Assembly: GCA_016213785.1 (NCBI GenBank)
Contig: JACQZQ010000077.1
Span: 1 to 64,000 of the forward strand
Direction of reading: 5' to 3'
From: Acidobacteriota bacterium
GTDB taxonomy: Bacteria; Acidobacteriota; Blastocatellia; Chloracidobacteriales; JADJPF01
Length of the DNA stretch: 64,000 nt
Shown here: one piece after another, positions 10,177 through 19,734 of the stretch
Layout of the letters: each line of letters begins with the position of its first letter
Numbering within the stretch: the stretch's first letter is position 1
Program-made: the position numbers and the translations under genes
Notes under the pieces: model-generated
The model's database searches: none
Seen by the model: only the letters and a program-made list of their open reading frames with translations
What the model was told of the DNA's origin: nothing

Positions 10177-11043
10177 TCAAAAACTTATTTTGTCCAAAGT
10201 TTTTTTTAGATCTGCCATTAAAACTCCTCTTGTTTCTTCCACTTCATCTTTTAAGTTTGCTAAGCGTAAAGAATTAACTAAAAAGGAAAAGTAATAATCT
10301 AATAACTCAACCATTACATATGAAATTTGACGAAGAGTATGTTTTCTATCAGAAGCATTACTTATCCAACCTGACCACCCTGAATAAAGGTTTATTAAGG
10401 ATTGTACAGACAAACGATTATTATCTATGTGGAGTAGTCGAGCTTGTGGGTATCGCTCATTTAATTTTGCAAAAATATTTCTTAGGGAAACGGCATTTTG
10501 GTCATACCTAGTTACTAGCTCAACCTGTACTAGAACTTGATGTACCATATCTTTAAGTAACTCTATAGCAAAAGTTGGCCGTTTAGTTATTTTCTTATCA
10601 GAAAATTTAGGAATATATTGTTCAAGCTGTGCAATTAGTAAAATTATGTTGTCTCTTAAAGCTGTATCGCGTTCTATATCTGCTTGAGAAAGAATAGGAG
10701 ACATATCTCCACTTGGAGGAAGTTCAAGCTCGTTTTTGCGTTCGTCAATACGACGCATACCTTCCATTAATAAATGATTCCAATTAATAGCAATCGTCTT
10801 AGTAATAACTGTTACTTTATCTGTTATTCTAAAATTACCATCTGTCCAAGATAGCATACCAAAAAGGGCTTCTTCTCCTATGAGACTGTCTAACTTAGCG
10901 TGTACAATTTCACCTTTTTCAAAAAAAATTACTCCTTCTTGGCCTCTTCTTGCCAAAACTAGCTCCCCTGTTTTCCTTTCTAAACAAATTATTTGTACTA
11001 ATCCTGTAAGACTAATATTTTTAAGATCACCTTCTACAGCCAT
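10177..11043 (-). CDS. DUF4388 (PATAN-like) domain protein
   Basis: GDLKNISLTGLVQIICLERKTGELVLARRGQEGVIFFEKGEIVHAKLDSLIGEEALFGMLSWTDGNFRI matches the DUF4388 pattern. Confidence 0.85.
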   Translation of the reverse strand: MAVEGDLKNISLTGLVQIICLERKTGELVLARRGQEGVIFFEKGEIVHAKLDSLIGEEALFGMLSWTDGNFRITDKVTVITKTIAINWNHLLMEGMRRIDERKNELELPPSGDMSPILSQADIERDTALRDNIILLIAQLEQYIPKFSDKKITKRPTFAIELLKDMVHQVLVQVELVTRYDQNAVSLRNIFAKLNERYPQARLLHIDNNRLSVQSLINLYSGWSGWISNASDRKHTLRQISYVMVELLDYYFSFLVNSLRLANLKDEVEETRGVLMADLKKTLDKISF

Positions 11044-11076
11044 AACTAATTCCTTTTATACACTGTAACTTAAAAA

Positions 11077-12144
11077 TCATTTATTAGTAACAACATGTTT
11101 TTGAACCATTGCTAAGAGTGTACCTGGGTCTACTGGTTTAGAAATGTGTCCAGAAGAGCCTGCTAATCTTGCCCTTACTTTATCAATAAAACCATCTTTG
11201 CCTGAAAGCATTAAAATAGGGATATGTTTAGTTTTTGTGTCGCTTTTTAATAATTTGCAAACTTGATAACCATCCATATATGGCATACTAATATCAAGTA
11301 AAATTAGATCTGGAACGGTTTCTTCAATCTTTGCTAAAGACTGAACTCCATCAGATACAGCAATTACTCTATAACCAACTCGCTCTAAGGTAATAGCAAC
11401 TAATTTTCGAACCGTTGGACTATCATCTATTATCATTACTATTTTTTCTTGTTTTTGACTTGGAGATCTTCCTCGCTCTTTAATCTGTTTCAAAATACTT
11501 ATTAAAGCCTCAACTTGTGTACGCAAATTTGCATCTTCGTGCAAATAAAGTGCATTTTGCAAATGGAGTAAGCCTTTATCTAAAACTTTCATGTTTAAGT
11601 AAACTAACCCCATATTGATATGAAATTCTGCTTCTGAATGTGAACCACTAGAACGTATTTCGCCGCTATAAACTATATTTTCAAACCGTTCTGCTGCTTG
11701 GTTTAATATGCTTTTGTCTACATCTTCATTACTTAATATTTGGTTTATATCGCTTAATAAGATAATAGAACGACAATTTGGACACTTACTTTCTTTTGTT
11801 GGAAAATTTACTAGACATATAGGGCATTTCCAAACAGGAGTTTCTTGAGCTTTATGATGTCTAATTTTATTTAACCATTGTATTGCTTGTTGATTTGCAG
11901 CATTTAATTCCAAAACTTTTTCTAAATAAAGCACAGCTTCTTTAGGAGATTCTGCAATCCAGGCTAACCATAGCCAAGCCATTTCGCTATTAGAATTTAA
12001 GCTTAAAGACTGAAGTAACAAAGAACGTGCTTGTGCTTTATTACCTGACTTTGCATTTGCTATTCCTTCTTTTAACAAATCTATTGCACTTACTGAGGTA
12101 GTTTCAGTATTGGCTAAGAAGTCTCTTGCATGCTGTTCTACCAT
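11077..12144 (-). CDS. TPR / zinc-ribbon / C-terminal response-regulator protein
   Basis: TPR-like N-terminus, CxxC...CxxC zinc ribbon (WKCPICLVNFPTKESKCPNCRS), REC (VMIIDDSPTVRKLVAITLERVGY...LILLDISMPYMDGYQVC). Confidence 0.88.
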   Translation of the reverse strand: MVEQHARDFLANTETTSVSAIDLLKEGIANAKSGNKAQARSLLLQSLSLNSNSEMAWLWLAWIAESPKEAVLYLEKVLELNAANQQAIQWLNKIRHHKAQETPVWKCPICLVNFPTKESKCPNCRSIILLSDINQILSNEDVDKSILNQAAERFENIVYSGEIRSSGSHSEAEFHINMGLVYLNMKVLDKGLLHLQNALYLHEDANLRTQVEALISILKQIKERGRSPSQKQEKIVMIIDDSPTVRKLVAITLERVGYRVIAVSDGVQSLAKIEETVPDLILLDISMPYMDGYQVCKLLKSDTKTKHIPILMLSGKDGFIDKVRARLAGSSGHISKPVDPGTLLAMVQKHVVTNK

Positions 12145-12356
12145 GTATTATCTCCAAAAATTTATTATGGCAATTTTGCAATATAGGGCTATTAGGCAAT
12201 CTATCGTTTAGGCAAAACAATAAATTGCCATATTGTTTAATGGTTTTGCGATGCTATTAGATTCTAGATTAAAACGTAAGATTTTACTTCTATTTAACTA
12301 ACTAATCACTGTGTAAGAAAACTAAATTGGAGTTTTTATTCTTAACCCCAACAACC

Positions 12357-12374
12357 AGCCCTGAAGGGCTGGAA
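12357..12374. repeat. 18-bp palindromic extragenic repeat CCAGCCCTGAAGGGCTGG
   Basis: Near-perfect inverted repeat between convergent/unrelated genes. Confidence 0.5.
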
Positions 12375-12513
12375 TTTATCTTTAGCTAAACTAAAAATTG
12401 CCAGAGCAGTTTTTAGTAGGTTTTATTTAAAAATTAAATAGATAGCACAATTTGGGGAACTAACTTTTGCTAAGTAAAATTTTTTTATTATTTCTTATTG
12501 GCTTAACTAATTA

Positions 12514-12681
12514 TTATTTTTTATCTTTATCTTTTTGAAATTGATCTATGCCTTCTTCTTTCCAAATTTTTAAAGTAGCCTGGTCTTTAGGATCTATTTT
12601 TACACCAATTGCATTTACAGGTACATCATGTTTTTTTTGTATTTCAACCCAGTTTTTTTTGACAAGAGGATTTAAACCCAT
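12514..12681 (-). CDS. Small 55-aa charged hypothetical protein
   Basis: ATG at 12681: MGLNPLVKKNWVEIQKKHDVPVNAIGVKIDPKDQATLKIWKEEGIDQFQKDKDKK*, preceded by SD AAGGAG; below the ORF track cutoff. Confidence 0.6.
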   Translation of the reverse strand: MGLNPLVKKNWVEIQKKHDVPVNAIGVKIDPKDQATLKIWKEEGIDQFQKDKDKK

Positions 12682-12700
12682 AATAAAACTCCTTTTATAA

Positions 12701-12740
12701 TTTTTGTGATTTTTTGTGATTTTTTGTGATTTTTTGTGAT
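12701..12740. repeat. Tandem repeat, 4 x TTTTTGTGAT (10 bp)
   Basis: Four exact contiguous copies, directly upstream of the small ORF 12514-12681. Confidence 0.95.
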
Positions 12741-13175
12741 TGATGTTAGCAATATTTTACTAATAATCTTTTTAATTGCAACAACGTTTAGGAATTTTTA
12801 ATGTATTTTTTGTAAAAAATTTATACCTTAGCAATATAGGACATAGATATTATTAATAATATCTATATTAAGCAAAGTTTTTTAAATAGAAACATAAGCT
12901 AGTAATGGTCTATCTATCTTATTTTTCAATATATTAGATAATAATATGAATTTGACTTACGCCAATAGATTAAGTGTTTTAAGAAGGTTCAACTAATATT
13001 TAGAGATTTGTTAAATCAACCATATTTTTATCCACAAATAGACCAATATTTTTATATAATAGAACTATTTATATACCATATGATCGCAGAGTTTCTATAA
13101 CAGTAAAATTTTTCCAAAAATATACTTACATTTTTATTTTATTTTTATAAATCCTAATAGTTTTTAGATAAAGTA

Positions 13176-14462
13176 CTAGTTATTTATCTCTAACAATTTT
13201 GTGAGCTTATCTATTGAAATATGTTTGTCCAGATTAGGGCCCATTATTACTAAGGTTGCAGTAGAAAGACTAGGATAAAAGTTTGTTTGAAGGAAATTTT
13301 GTAAGCTTTCTACTTCAATGTTTTCAATAGCGGCTGTTATCTCATTTGTATCAATATATCGGTGAAAGTATAATTCTTGTGTTGCTAGTCTACTCATTCG
13401 AGTATCTACATTTTCACCAGAAATAATATGTTGTCCTTTTAAGTGTCTCTTAGCTATTAAAAGTTCTTCATCATCTATAGCTTCATTACAAGAAAACAAA
13501 TTTTTTAATTCTAGAATAATCTGTTCTAAAACAACCTGTAAATATTCAGGAATGGTACTACCTTCAACAATTAAAACTCCGTCCTCAAAGTATGCTAAGT
13601 ATTCAGAACCGATGTTATAAACTAGACCTCGTTCCTCACGGATTTTGCGAAATAATCTAGAACTTATCCCTCCACCAAGAATTTTATTAATTACATGTAC
13701 TAAATATCTATTATTATCAGCATAACAACATGCTCTAACGCCTAATGAGAAATAAGTTTGAGATACAGGTAAAGATTCTGTGACTATTTTTAGTTCAGTG
13801 TTTGGTGAGCTATAAGATATAGAGCTTTTTTCCCCTATCATTCTCCAAAAAGCGTCTCTAACCTGTGTAACAAAATCTTGATGAACAACATTCCCAGACG
13901 CAGCAACAATAATTTTATTAGGTAAGTAATTCTGATGGACAAAATAGATAATATCATCCCTAGTTAAATTGCTAACTGTATGATTATATCCTGCAATTGG
14001 ATAGCCTAAAGAGTGATTAGGCCATCTAGTAGCTCGAAATAAGTTTGCAGTACGAACATCAGGTTGATCTTGTGCTGCTTCAATTTCACAAAGAACACTT
14101 TCTTTTTCTTTTGCCAAGCTATCTTTAGAAAATATAGAGTTAAGCAGCATATCTCCAAAAAGATCCACTACATATGTAGTGTAATCAGAAAGCACAGTAG
14201 CAGAATAACAAGTATAATCCCGGTTAGTAAACCCACCCATATACCCTCCAGCACCATCCATTAATTGCGCTATTTGAAGAGCATTACGGCTACTTGTACC
14301 TTGAAACATTAAATGCTCTGATAAATGAGCTGCTCCACATTTTTCTATTGTTTCATCTCTTGGGCCAGTTTCTATTAACACACAAATAGAAACAGAGTTA
14401 AATATATCTATTTGTTCTGTTATTACACGAATGCCGTTTTCTAGAATAGTTTTTTTATACAC
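13176..14462 (-). CDS. M16 family zinc metallopeptidase (processing-protease-like)
   Basis: Inverted zinc motif GAAHLSEHLMFQGT (HxxEH) and M16 C-terminal GGGISSRLFRKIREERGLVYNI. Confidence 0.94.
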   Translation of the reverse strand: MYKKTILENGIRVITEQIDIFNSVSICVLIETGPRDETIEKCGAAHLSEHLMFQGTSSRNALQIAQLMDGAGGYMGGFTNRDYTCYSATVLSDYTTYVVDLFGDMLLNSIFSKDSLAKEKESVLCEIEAAQDQPDVRTANLFRATRWPNHSLGYPIAGYNHTVSNLTRDDIIYFVHQNYLPNKIIVAASGNVVHQDFVTQVRDAFWRMIGEKSSISYSSPNTELKIVTESLPVSQTYFSLGVRACCYADNNRYLVHVINKILGGGISSRLFRKIREERGLVYNIGSEYLAYFEDGVLIVEGSTIPEYLQVVLEQIILELKNLFSCNEAIDDEELLIAKRHLKGQHIISGENVDTRMSRLATQELYFHRYIDTNEITAAIENIEVESLQNFLQTNFYPSLSTATLVIMGPNLDKHISIDKLTKLLEINN

Positions 14463-14998
14463 TGAAACCTCTGATTTTGAGTTAGTTTAATGAGCAAAAA
14501 GAAGAAAAGTATAAAGATAATTAATATAGTATTCTCCCAAAGGAAACACCAGTAAAGCTACCGAATAGATATAGAGTAACCCTAATAGAAAAAGAACTTT
14601 AAAACCTATCAGACCCCTTTTAGACATTGACATTGGCTAAAAGTATTTTATTCTAACATTCTGTTTTTCAGCTTAGCATTACATTTTCTACTCCATTAAC
14701 TTTTCCTCGATACACAGTTTTTTTGATTGCAAAAGTTTGTCTAAAATTAAAAAATATTTGCTTAAATAATCAAAAACTAATATTATAGCAATAGCAATAA
14801 CAATAACATGAATACCTAATAATTATACAATAATCTAAATTATAATATTATACTTTTAATATACTTTTATCTGCGTATTCATCTAAACATATAACAACCT
14901 AGTATAATCTTTCTAAATAATCACACTAGCCAAAAATTTTATTTTAACTAATTCAAAACTAATAATTTATACCAACAAAATATTTATGGTGATTAGTT

Positions 14999-16924
14999 AT
15001 GGTGAATGCTGAAGAATTTTTATTAGTGCCAGAACTATTTATTAGTAGTGCTTTAGACTCTCTCTCTACTCATATTGCTATTTTAGATGCTAAAGGTACT
15101 ATTATTTCTGTAAATAAATCCTGGAAAACTTTTGCTCAAGAAAATTATGGTTATTTAAGTAAACTCTTACCTGGAGTAAATTATTTTCAAGTCTGTAGTA
15201 CTTTAACAGGAAAAGATGCACTTCATACAAAAACTTTTGTTCAAAATATCAAAGATATAATTATTGGTATCAACTCAGAATTTCAAATAGAACAACCTTA
15301 TTTCTCAACAACAAAACAATATTGGTTCTTAAGTAAAGTAACTAGATTTTGTATTGGACAAGAAGTTTTTTTAGTAGTTGTTTATGAAGATATAACTAGA
15401 CTTAAATTTATAGAGCAAAAATTTATAGAAACCCAAGTCCAACTAAATAGCCTAGTAGAATCTAATATAATCGGGCTAACTAATTGGCAGCTAGATGGAG
15501 GCATAACTAAAGCTAACAATGCATTCTTAAAAATGACTGGCTATACAGAAGATGATGTATTAGCTGGAAAGATTAATTGTAAAGCCCTAACTCCTCCAGA
15601 ATACTCTGAGCTTGATAAACTTGCCTTCAAAGAACTAAAAGAGTATGGCCGTTACAGTCCATTTGAAAAAGAATATTTTTGTAAAGATGGTAGTAAAATA
15701 CCTGTATTAGTTGTTGGAGCAATGTTTTTTAATAGCAAAGAAACAGGCTTTTCTTATATTTTAGATCTTAGAGAGCTAAAAGCCTTACAAGCTCAATTAA
15801 TACAAGCTCAAAAAATGGAAAGTATTGCAACCTTAGCTAGTGGTATTGCTCATGACCTAAATAATATTTTAAGCCCAGTGTTAATGTTTTTACATTTACT
15901 TAGAAAAAAACTTACCCAACCCAAAGACCTTAAAACTATAACTACTATTGAAAATACTGTTAAACGAGGTTCAGACTTAGTTCGTCAAGTGCTTTCTCTA
16001 ACACGTAAAAATGAAGCAAACAAAGAGAGAATAGACTTTTATAAGTTACTTACAGAACTAAAATTATTGATTAGAGAAACTTTTCCTAAATCTATTAATC
16101 TAAATATTGATATGGAAAAAAACCTATCTAGTGTAGTAGGTAATAATACAGAAATTCATCAAGTAATATTAAATTTATGTATTAATGCTCGTGATGCAAT
16201 GCCTCAAGGAGGACAATTAGTTATAACAGTAAAAAATGTTTTTATTGATGAATCTTACCAGCTAAAAAACTGTGATTCTGGAATTGGAGAACATGTTTTA
16301 ATATCTATTGCTGATACTGGAACAGGTATTTCACCTGATAACTTAGATAAAATATTTACTCCATTTTTTACTACCAAAAGCTCAGAAAAAGGAACCGGCT
16401 TAGGGCTACCTATTGTTTTAAGAATAATCAAAAATCATGGTGGCTTTATCAATGTTAATACTGAAATAGAACTAGGTAGTGAATTTAATATTTACCTACC
16501 TGTTTATAAGCAAACTACGGCTGAGAGATTGCAAATAACAGAAGAAGAGATTATAGCAGGACAAGGAGAGACAATTTTAGTAGTAGATGATGAAGAAACA
16601 CTACGTGAACTTACTAAAATGATATTAGAACTATACCAATACAAAGTATTAACAGCAAGTAATGGAGCAGATGCAGTAGCAACTTATGCAATAAACAAAG
16701 ATAAAGTATCTTTAGTAATAACAGATTTAATGATGACAGATATGGAAGGTCTTGATGCAATAAATGCTTTAAGAAAAATCAACCCACAACTAAAAATAAT
16801 GGTAATTACTGGCTCAGTACCCACTTATCTAATGGAACAATTTAAGGAACAAAACATCCCTTTTTTAACAAAACCTTTTACAGCACAAAAACTGCTTAAA
16901 AATATTCATAATCTCTTGCTCTAA
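14999..16924 (+). CDS. PAS-PAS hybrid sensor histidine kinase with C-terminal receiver
   Basis: HisKA H-box (LASGIAHDLNNILSPVL), HATPase (NARDAMPQGGQL; DTGTGISPDNLDKIFTPFFTTK; GTGLGLPIV), REC (ILVVDDEETLRELTKMIL). Confidence 0.94.
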   Translation: MVNAEEFLLVPELFISSALDSLSTHIAILDAKGTIISVNKSWKTFAQENYGYLSKLLPGVNYFQVCSTLTGKDALHTKTFVQNIKDIIIGINSEFQIEQPYFSTTKQYWFLSKVTRFCIGQEVFLVVVYEDITRLKFIEQKFIETQVQLNSLVESNIIGLTNWQLDGGITKANNAFLKMTGYTEDDVLAGKINCKALTPPEYSELDKLAFKELKEYGRYSPFEKEYFCKDGSKIPVLVVGAMFFNSKETGFSYILDLRELKALQAQLIQAQKMESIATLASGIAHDLNNILSPVLMFLHLLRKKLTQPKDLKTITTIENTVKRGSDLVRQVLSLTRKNEANKERIDFYKLLTELKLLIRETFPKSINLNIDMEKNLSSVVGNNTEIHQVILNLCINARDAMPQGGQLVITVKNVFIDESYQLKNCDSGIGEHVLISIADTGTGISPDNLDKIFTPFFTTKSSEKGTGLGLPIVLRIIKNHGGFINVNTEIELGSEFNIYLPVYKQTTAERLQITEEEIIAGQGETILVVDDEETLRELTKMILELYQYKVLTASNGADAVATYAINKDKVSLVITDLMMTDMEGLDAINALRKINPQLKIMVITGSVPTYLMEQFKEQNIPFLTKPFTAQKLLKNIHNLLL

Positions 16925-17006
16925 TGCTTTAACAACTAACCTATATAACGTCCTAAAGCTATTTTTGCCTATGTAAACTACCATCTATCCTATGTACAGG
17001 TCTATA

Positions 17007-17492
17007 CTATTTTTGCTTAAGAAACTCTTTTAGATCTTTTCCTTGTTTGAAATACACAATCTGCTTAGAAGCAACATCTACAGATTCACCAGTTTTAGGA
17101 TTTCGACCTCGCCTAGCTCGCCTTGTGCGAAGGCGAAATGAACCAAAACCTCTAATTTCAATTTCTTCACTATTTTTAAGAGAATCAACCATAGTAGAAA
17201 TAATCTCAGAAACAATAGACTCAGCATCACGATTAGTTATTTCCATATACTGACCCACTGCTTTTGCTACTGATTGAGCTAGTTCGCTTCTACTTATTGT
17301 ATTTGGCTTGGGTTCTACTTTTTTTACTTTAGGATAAGCCTTTGTCTTTGCTTCTCTATTTACTTTATTTACTTTATTTACTTTATTTACTAGCTTAGAA
17401 CTTTCTCCTATTATACCATCTCTTTTCTTATTTGTAGATTTAGCCTCTTTGACTTCTTCAATTTTGGTAGTTTCTTTCTTAGTAGTTGGCAT
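17007..17492 (-). CDS. HU/IHF-family DNA-binding protein with basic N-terminal extension
   Basis: HU/IHF core (SRSELAQSVAKAVG...EIEIRGFGSFRLRTRRARRGRNPKTGESVDVASKQIVYFKQGKDLKEFL); likely start MPTTKK at 17492, ORF track start 17510. Confidence 0.92.
   Translation of the reverse strand: MPTTKKETTKIEEVKEAKSTNKKRDGIIGESSKLVNKVNKVNKVNREAKTKAYPKVKKVEPKPNTISRSELAQSVAKAVGQYMEITNRDAESIVSEIISTMVDSLKNSEEIEIRGFGSFRLRTRRARRGRNPKTGESVDVASKQIVYFKQGKDLKEFLKQK
17355..17392. repeat. In-frame 9-bp tandem repeat TTTACTTTA encoding (VNK)n
   Basis: tttactttatttactttatttactttatttact inside the HU-like gene; protein LVNKVNKVNKVN. Coordinates approximate by a few bases. Confidence 0.85.
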
Positions 17493-17700
17493 TATTAATA
17501 AAAACCTCACTAGATTTATTCAATATTATATATAAGCATAAAAGTTACTATAATTTAGCGTAGTCAAATAATCAAGTAGTTAGTATTTATTTACTAAACT
17601 ATAGTAACTTTCATAGCATTTAGGCTGTTAAATTAAAACCCGGAAAAATATTTACCGAAAGTGTGATTTTTTGATGGTGGAAAAACGACTAGTATAGTAA

Positions 17701-17796
17701 GGATGGTGCTTTAGGTTGAGACTCAAAGCTATAATCTAAGCCAAAAGGAATATCTTGGAAATGTCCCTTTTTCTCTTTAGAGCATAGTCACCATCC
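17701..17796 (+). ncRNA. Candidate structured ncRNA or leader closed by GGATGGTG/CACCATCC
   Basis: 8-bp closing stem 96 nt apart; internal complementary segments TTAGGTT/AATCTAA (G-U) and AAAAGG/CCTTTT; promoter-like TTGATG-16-TATAGT upstream; T-rich after the 3' arm. Strand uncertain. Confidence 0.35.
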
Positions 17797-17923
17797 ATCT
17801 ATCTTTTATTCTTACTTACTATATTTTACTCCAAAGTTTTTATTGAATTTTTATATCGTCTTGGTTTATTAAAATTTTTATAGTCAAAATAACTAATATA
17901 TTATAACAGGGAAATAAAAGTTA

Positions 17924-19726
17924 ATGATTGAGTGCAGTAATAAAAATATACATTTATTCTTTAAGTACGTTAAAAGTGAGTTAACAAGAAAAGAAGAGTA
18001 TTCCATTGATCGTCACCTTCAAAGTTGTGAAGACTGTTTATTTAACTTTGCTTATGTAGAGGAAATTTATACAAAAGAACATCTTCTTTCTTCTGATGAA
18101 AAAACTTTATTTATCAAATACCTTTCTGATCCTATCTGGAAAAATGAACTTGAAAAAATAAAGAAAGAAATTAAGCAAGAAATAATAGAAACAATTTATA
18201 AAAACAATATAACAAAATCTGATACAGTATTAACTAGTATAAAATTACAATCTATTGATTCTAATAAAGTAACTCTCAAAAAACCAAAAAATATTTATAA
18301 TACCTATAGCAATTTTCCTAGTAACAATAAATATTTAGCAGTAGCATTTATCCTTATATTTACTAGTCTCTCTACTAGTATCTACTTAGTAATAAATAAA
18401 GACAGTAACCAATCTAATCAATTATCAATAGTTGCTCCTTATTCAATTTCTAGCAATAACAACACTAGCAATTCCATTGGCAATATTTATAAGGAAATTG
18501 CTAATAATAACTCTGTCAGTAATAATCTTTATCAAGAGCTAGACCTAGCGATTGATGAGTATTTAGAGTACCGAGATATTTCTTCTATTAAGAAAGCTAG
18601 AGAGATTGCTACTGAGATTGATAAAAAGCATGGTGATAAGTATGGAATGGATTTAGTTAAGTTTTATGAGTCTGTTTCACCTCAGTTAATAAGTAAATTG
18701 TCCAAAAGTCACCAAAAAATCAAATCATTAATGGCAGAAGTTAATGGAGACTATTACAACAACAAAATAAATCAAGCCAAAGAACTAGAGCAAGAACTAT
18801 TATCAATGGGTGCAATCATTGATGCTTATAAGACAAAACTCTTTATTTCTAAGATGCAGGTTAAAAAACTTGATTTCCAGTCCGCCAAAGTTATTTTTCA
18901 AGAAGGTTTGTCTTTTTCTAATAAAAACAATTACCTTTTATTAAAAGCTTATTTCTTAATGTGGCAATCAAAAAGTGAAAGCGACTTAGCTAATTTTAGT
19001 CAAGCACAAATTGGGCTAGAAGAAGTTATTAGCACTGGCACAGAATTAGGAATTAACGAGTTAGTTGTTAGTTCAACTATCTCGTTAGCCGCAATTTACC
19101 ATCTAACGAATGAAGATAAAAAAGCTTTAGAGCTATCACAAAGTATTTTAGCTAAGCCCTTTTCTTTTACTCAAGAACAAACCATTTCTTTATTACAAAT
19201 AAGTGGAATGTCTGCTTTTAAGTTAAAGTTTTATACTTTAGCAGATACTTATTTTTATAATTCTATTAGTTTATCCAAAAAAATAAACAACGATTTTTTC
19301 TTAGCCTTATCTTATGTTTTTCTAGCAACAACATTAGCTGAAAGACATTACTTTACTAAAGCAGATGACTATTACACAAAAGCTATAACTTTGAGCGAAA
19401 CCATCAAGGATAAAACTAGCAAAATGGATTTATTATCAAGGATAAAAGGCTATCAAGCCAAGAATAAGCTTTTGGCAGGAGAATTTGATCAATCTGCCAA
19501 TTTGTATCAAGAAACTTTAAGAATAATGCAAGCCTTAAAGCTTGAAAACAACTTAGAACTTAGTCAGTTAAATGAAGGCTTAGCAATATGTTTAGAAAAA
19601 ATCTCAGATAGCTCTAAAGCCAAAGAATATTTTGCTAAAGCAAACTATTATAAACAAATTGCCAATGATAAAAATGAAAGTGTTAATTGTTTACTCTCTT
19701 TTCTACCAAACAATTGCAGCTATTAA
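17924..19726 (+). CDS. zf-HC2-like, single-TM, TPR-repeat protein
   Basis: N-terminal SIDRHLQSCEDCLFNFAYVEE (H-x3-C-x2-C), TM YLAVAFILIFTSLSTSIYLVI, C-terminal TPR-like helices. Confidence 0.75.
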   Translation: MIECSNKNIHLFFKYVKSELTRKEEYSIDRHLQSCEDCLFNFAYVEEIYTKEHLLSSDEKTLFIKYLSDPIWKNELEKIKKEIKQEIIETIYKNNITKSDTVLTSIKLQSIDSNKVTLKKPKNIYNTYSNFPSNNKYLAVAFILIFTSLSTSIYLVINKDSNQSNQLSIVAPYSISSNNNTSNSIGNIYKEIANNNSVSNNLYQELDLAIDEYLEYRDISSIKKAREIATEIDKKHGDKYGMDLVKFYESVSPQLISKLSKSHQKIKSLMAEVNGDYYNNKINQAKELEQELLSMGAIIDAYKTKLFISKMQVKKLDFQSAKVIFQEGLSFSNKNNYLLLKAYFLMWQSKSESDLANFSQAQIGLEEVISTGTELGINELVVSSTISLAAIYHLTNEDKKALELSQSILAKPFSFTQEQTISLLQISGMSAFKLKFYTLADTYFYNSISLSKKINNDFFLALSYVFLATTLAERHYFTKADDYYTKAITLSETIKDKTSKMDLLSRIKGYQAKNKLLAGEFDQSANLYQETLRIMQALKLENNLELSQLNEGLAICLEKISDSSKAKEYFAKANYYKQIANDKNESVNCLLSFLPNNCSY

Positions 19727-19734
19727 AATCAAAA

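Noticed and set aside
12701-12740. Possible CRISPR-like array
   Set aside because: Contiguous 10-bp copies with no spacers; simple tandem repeat. No cas genes in the window.
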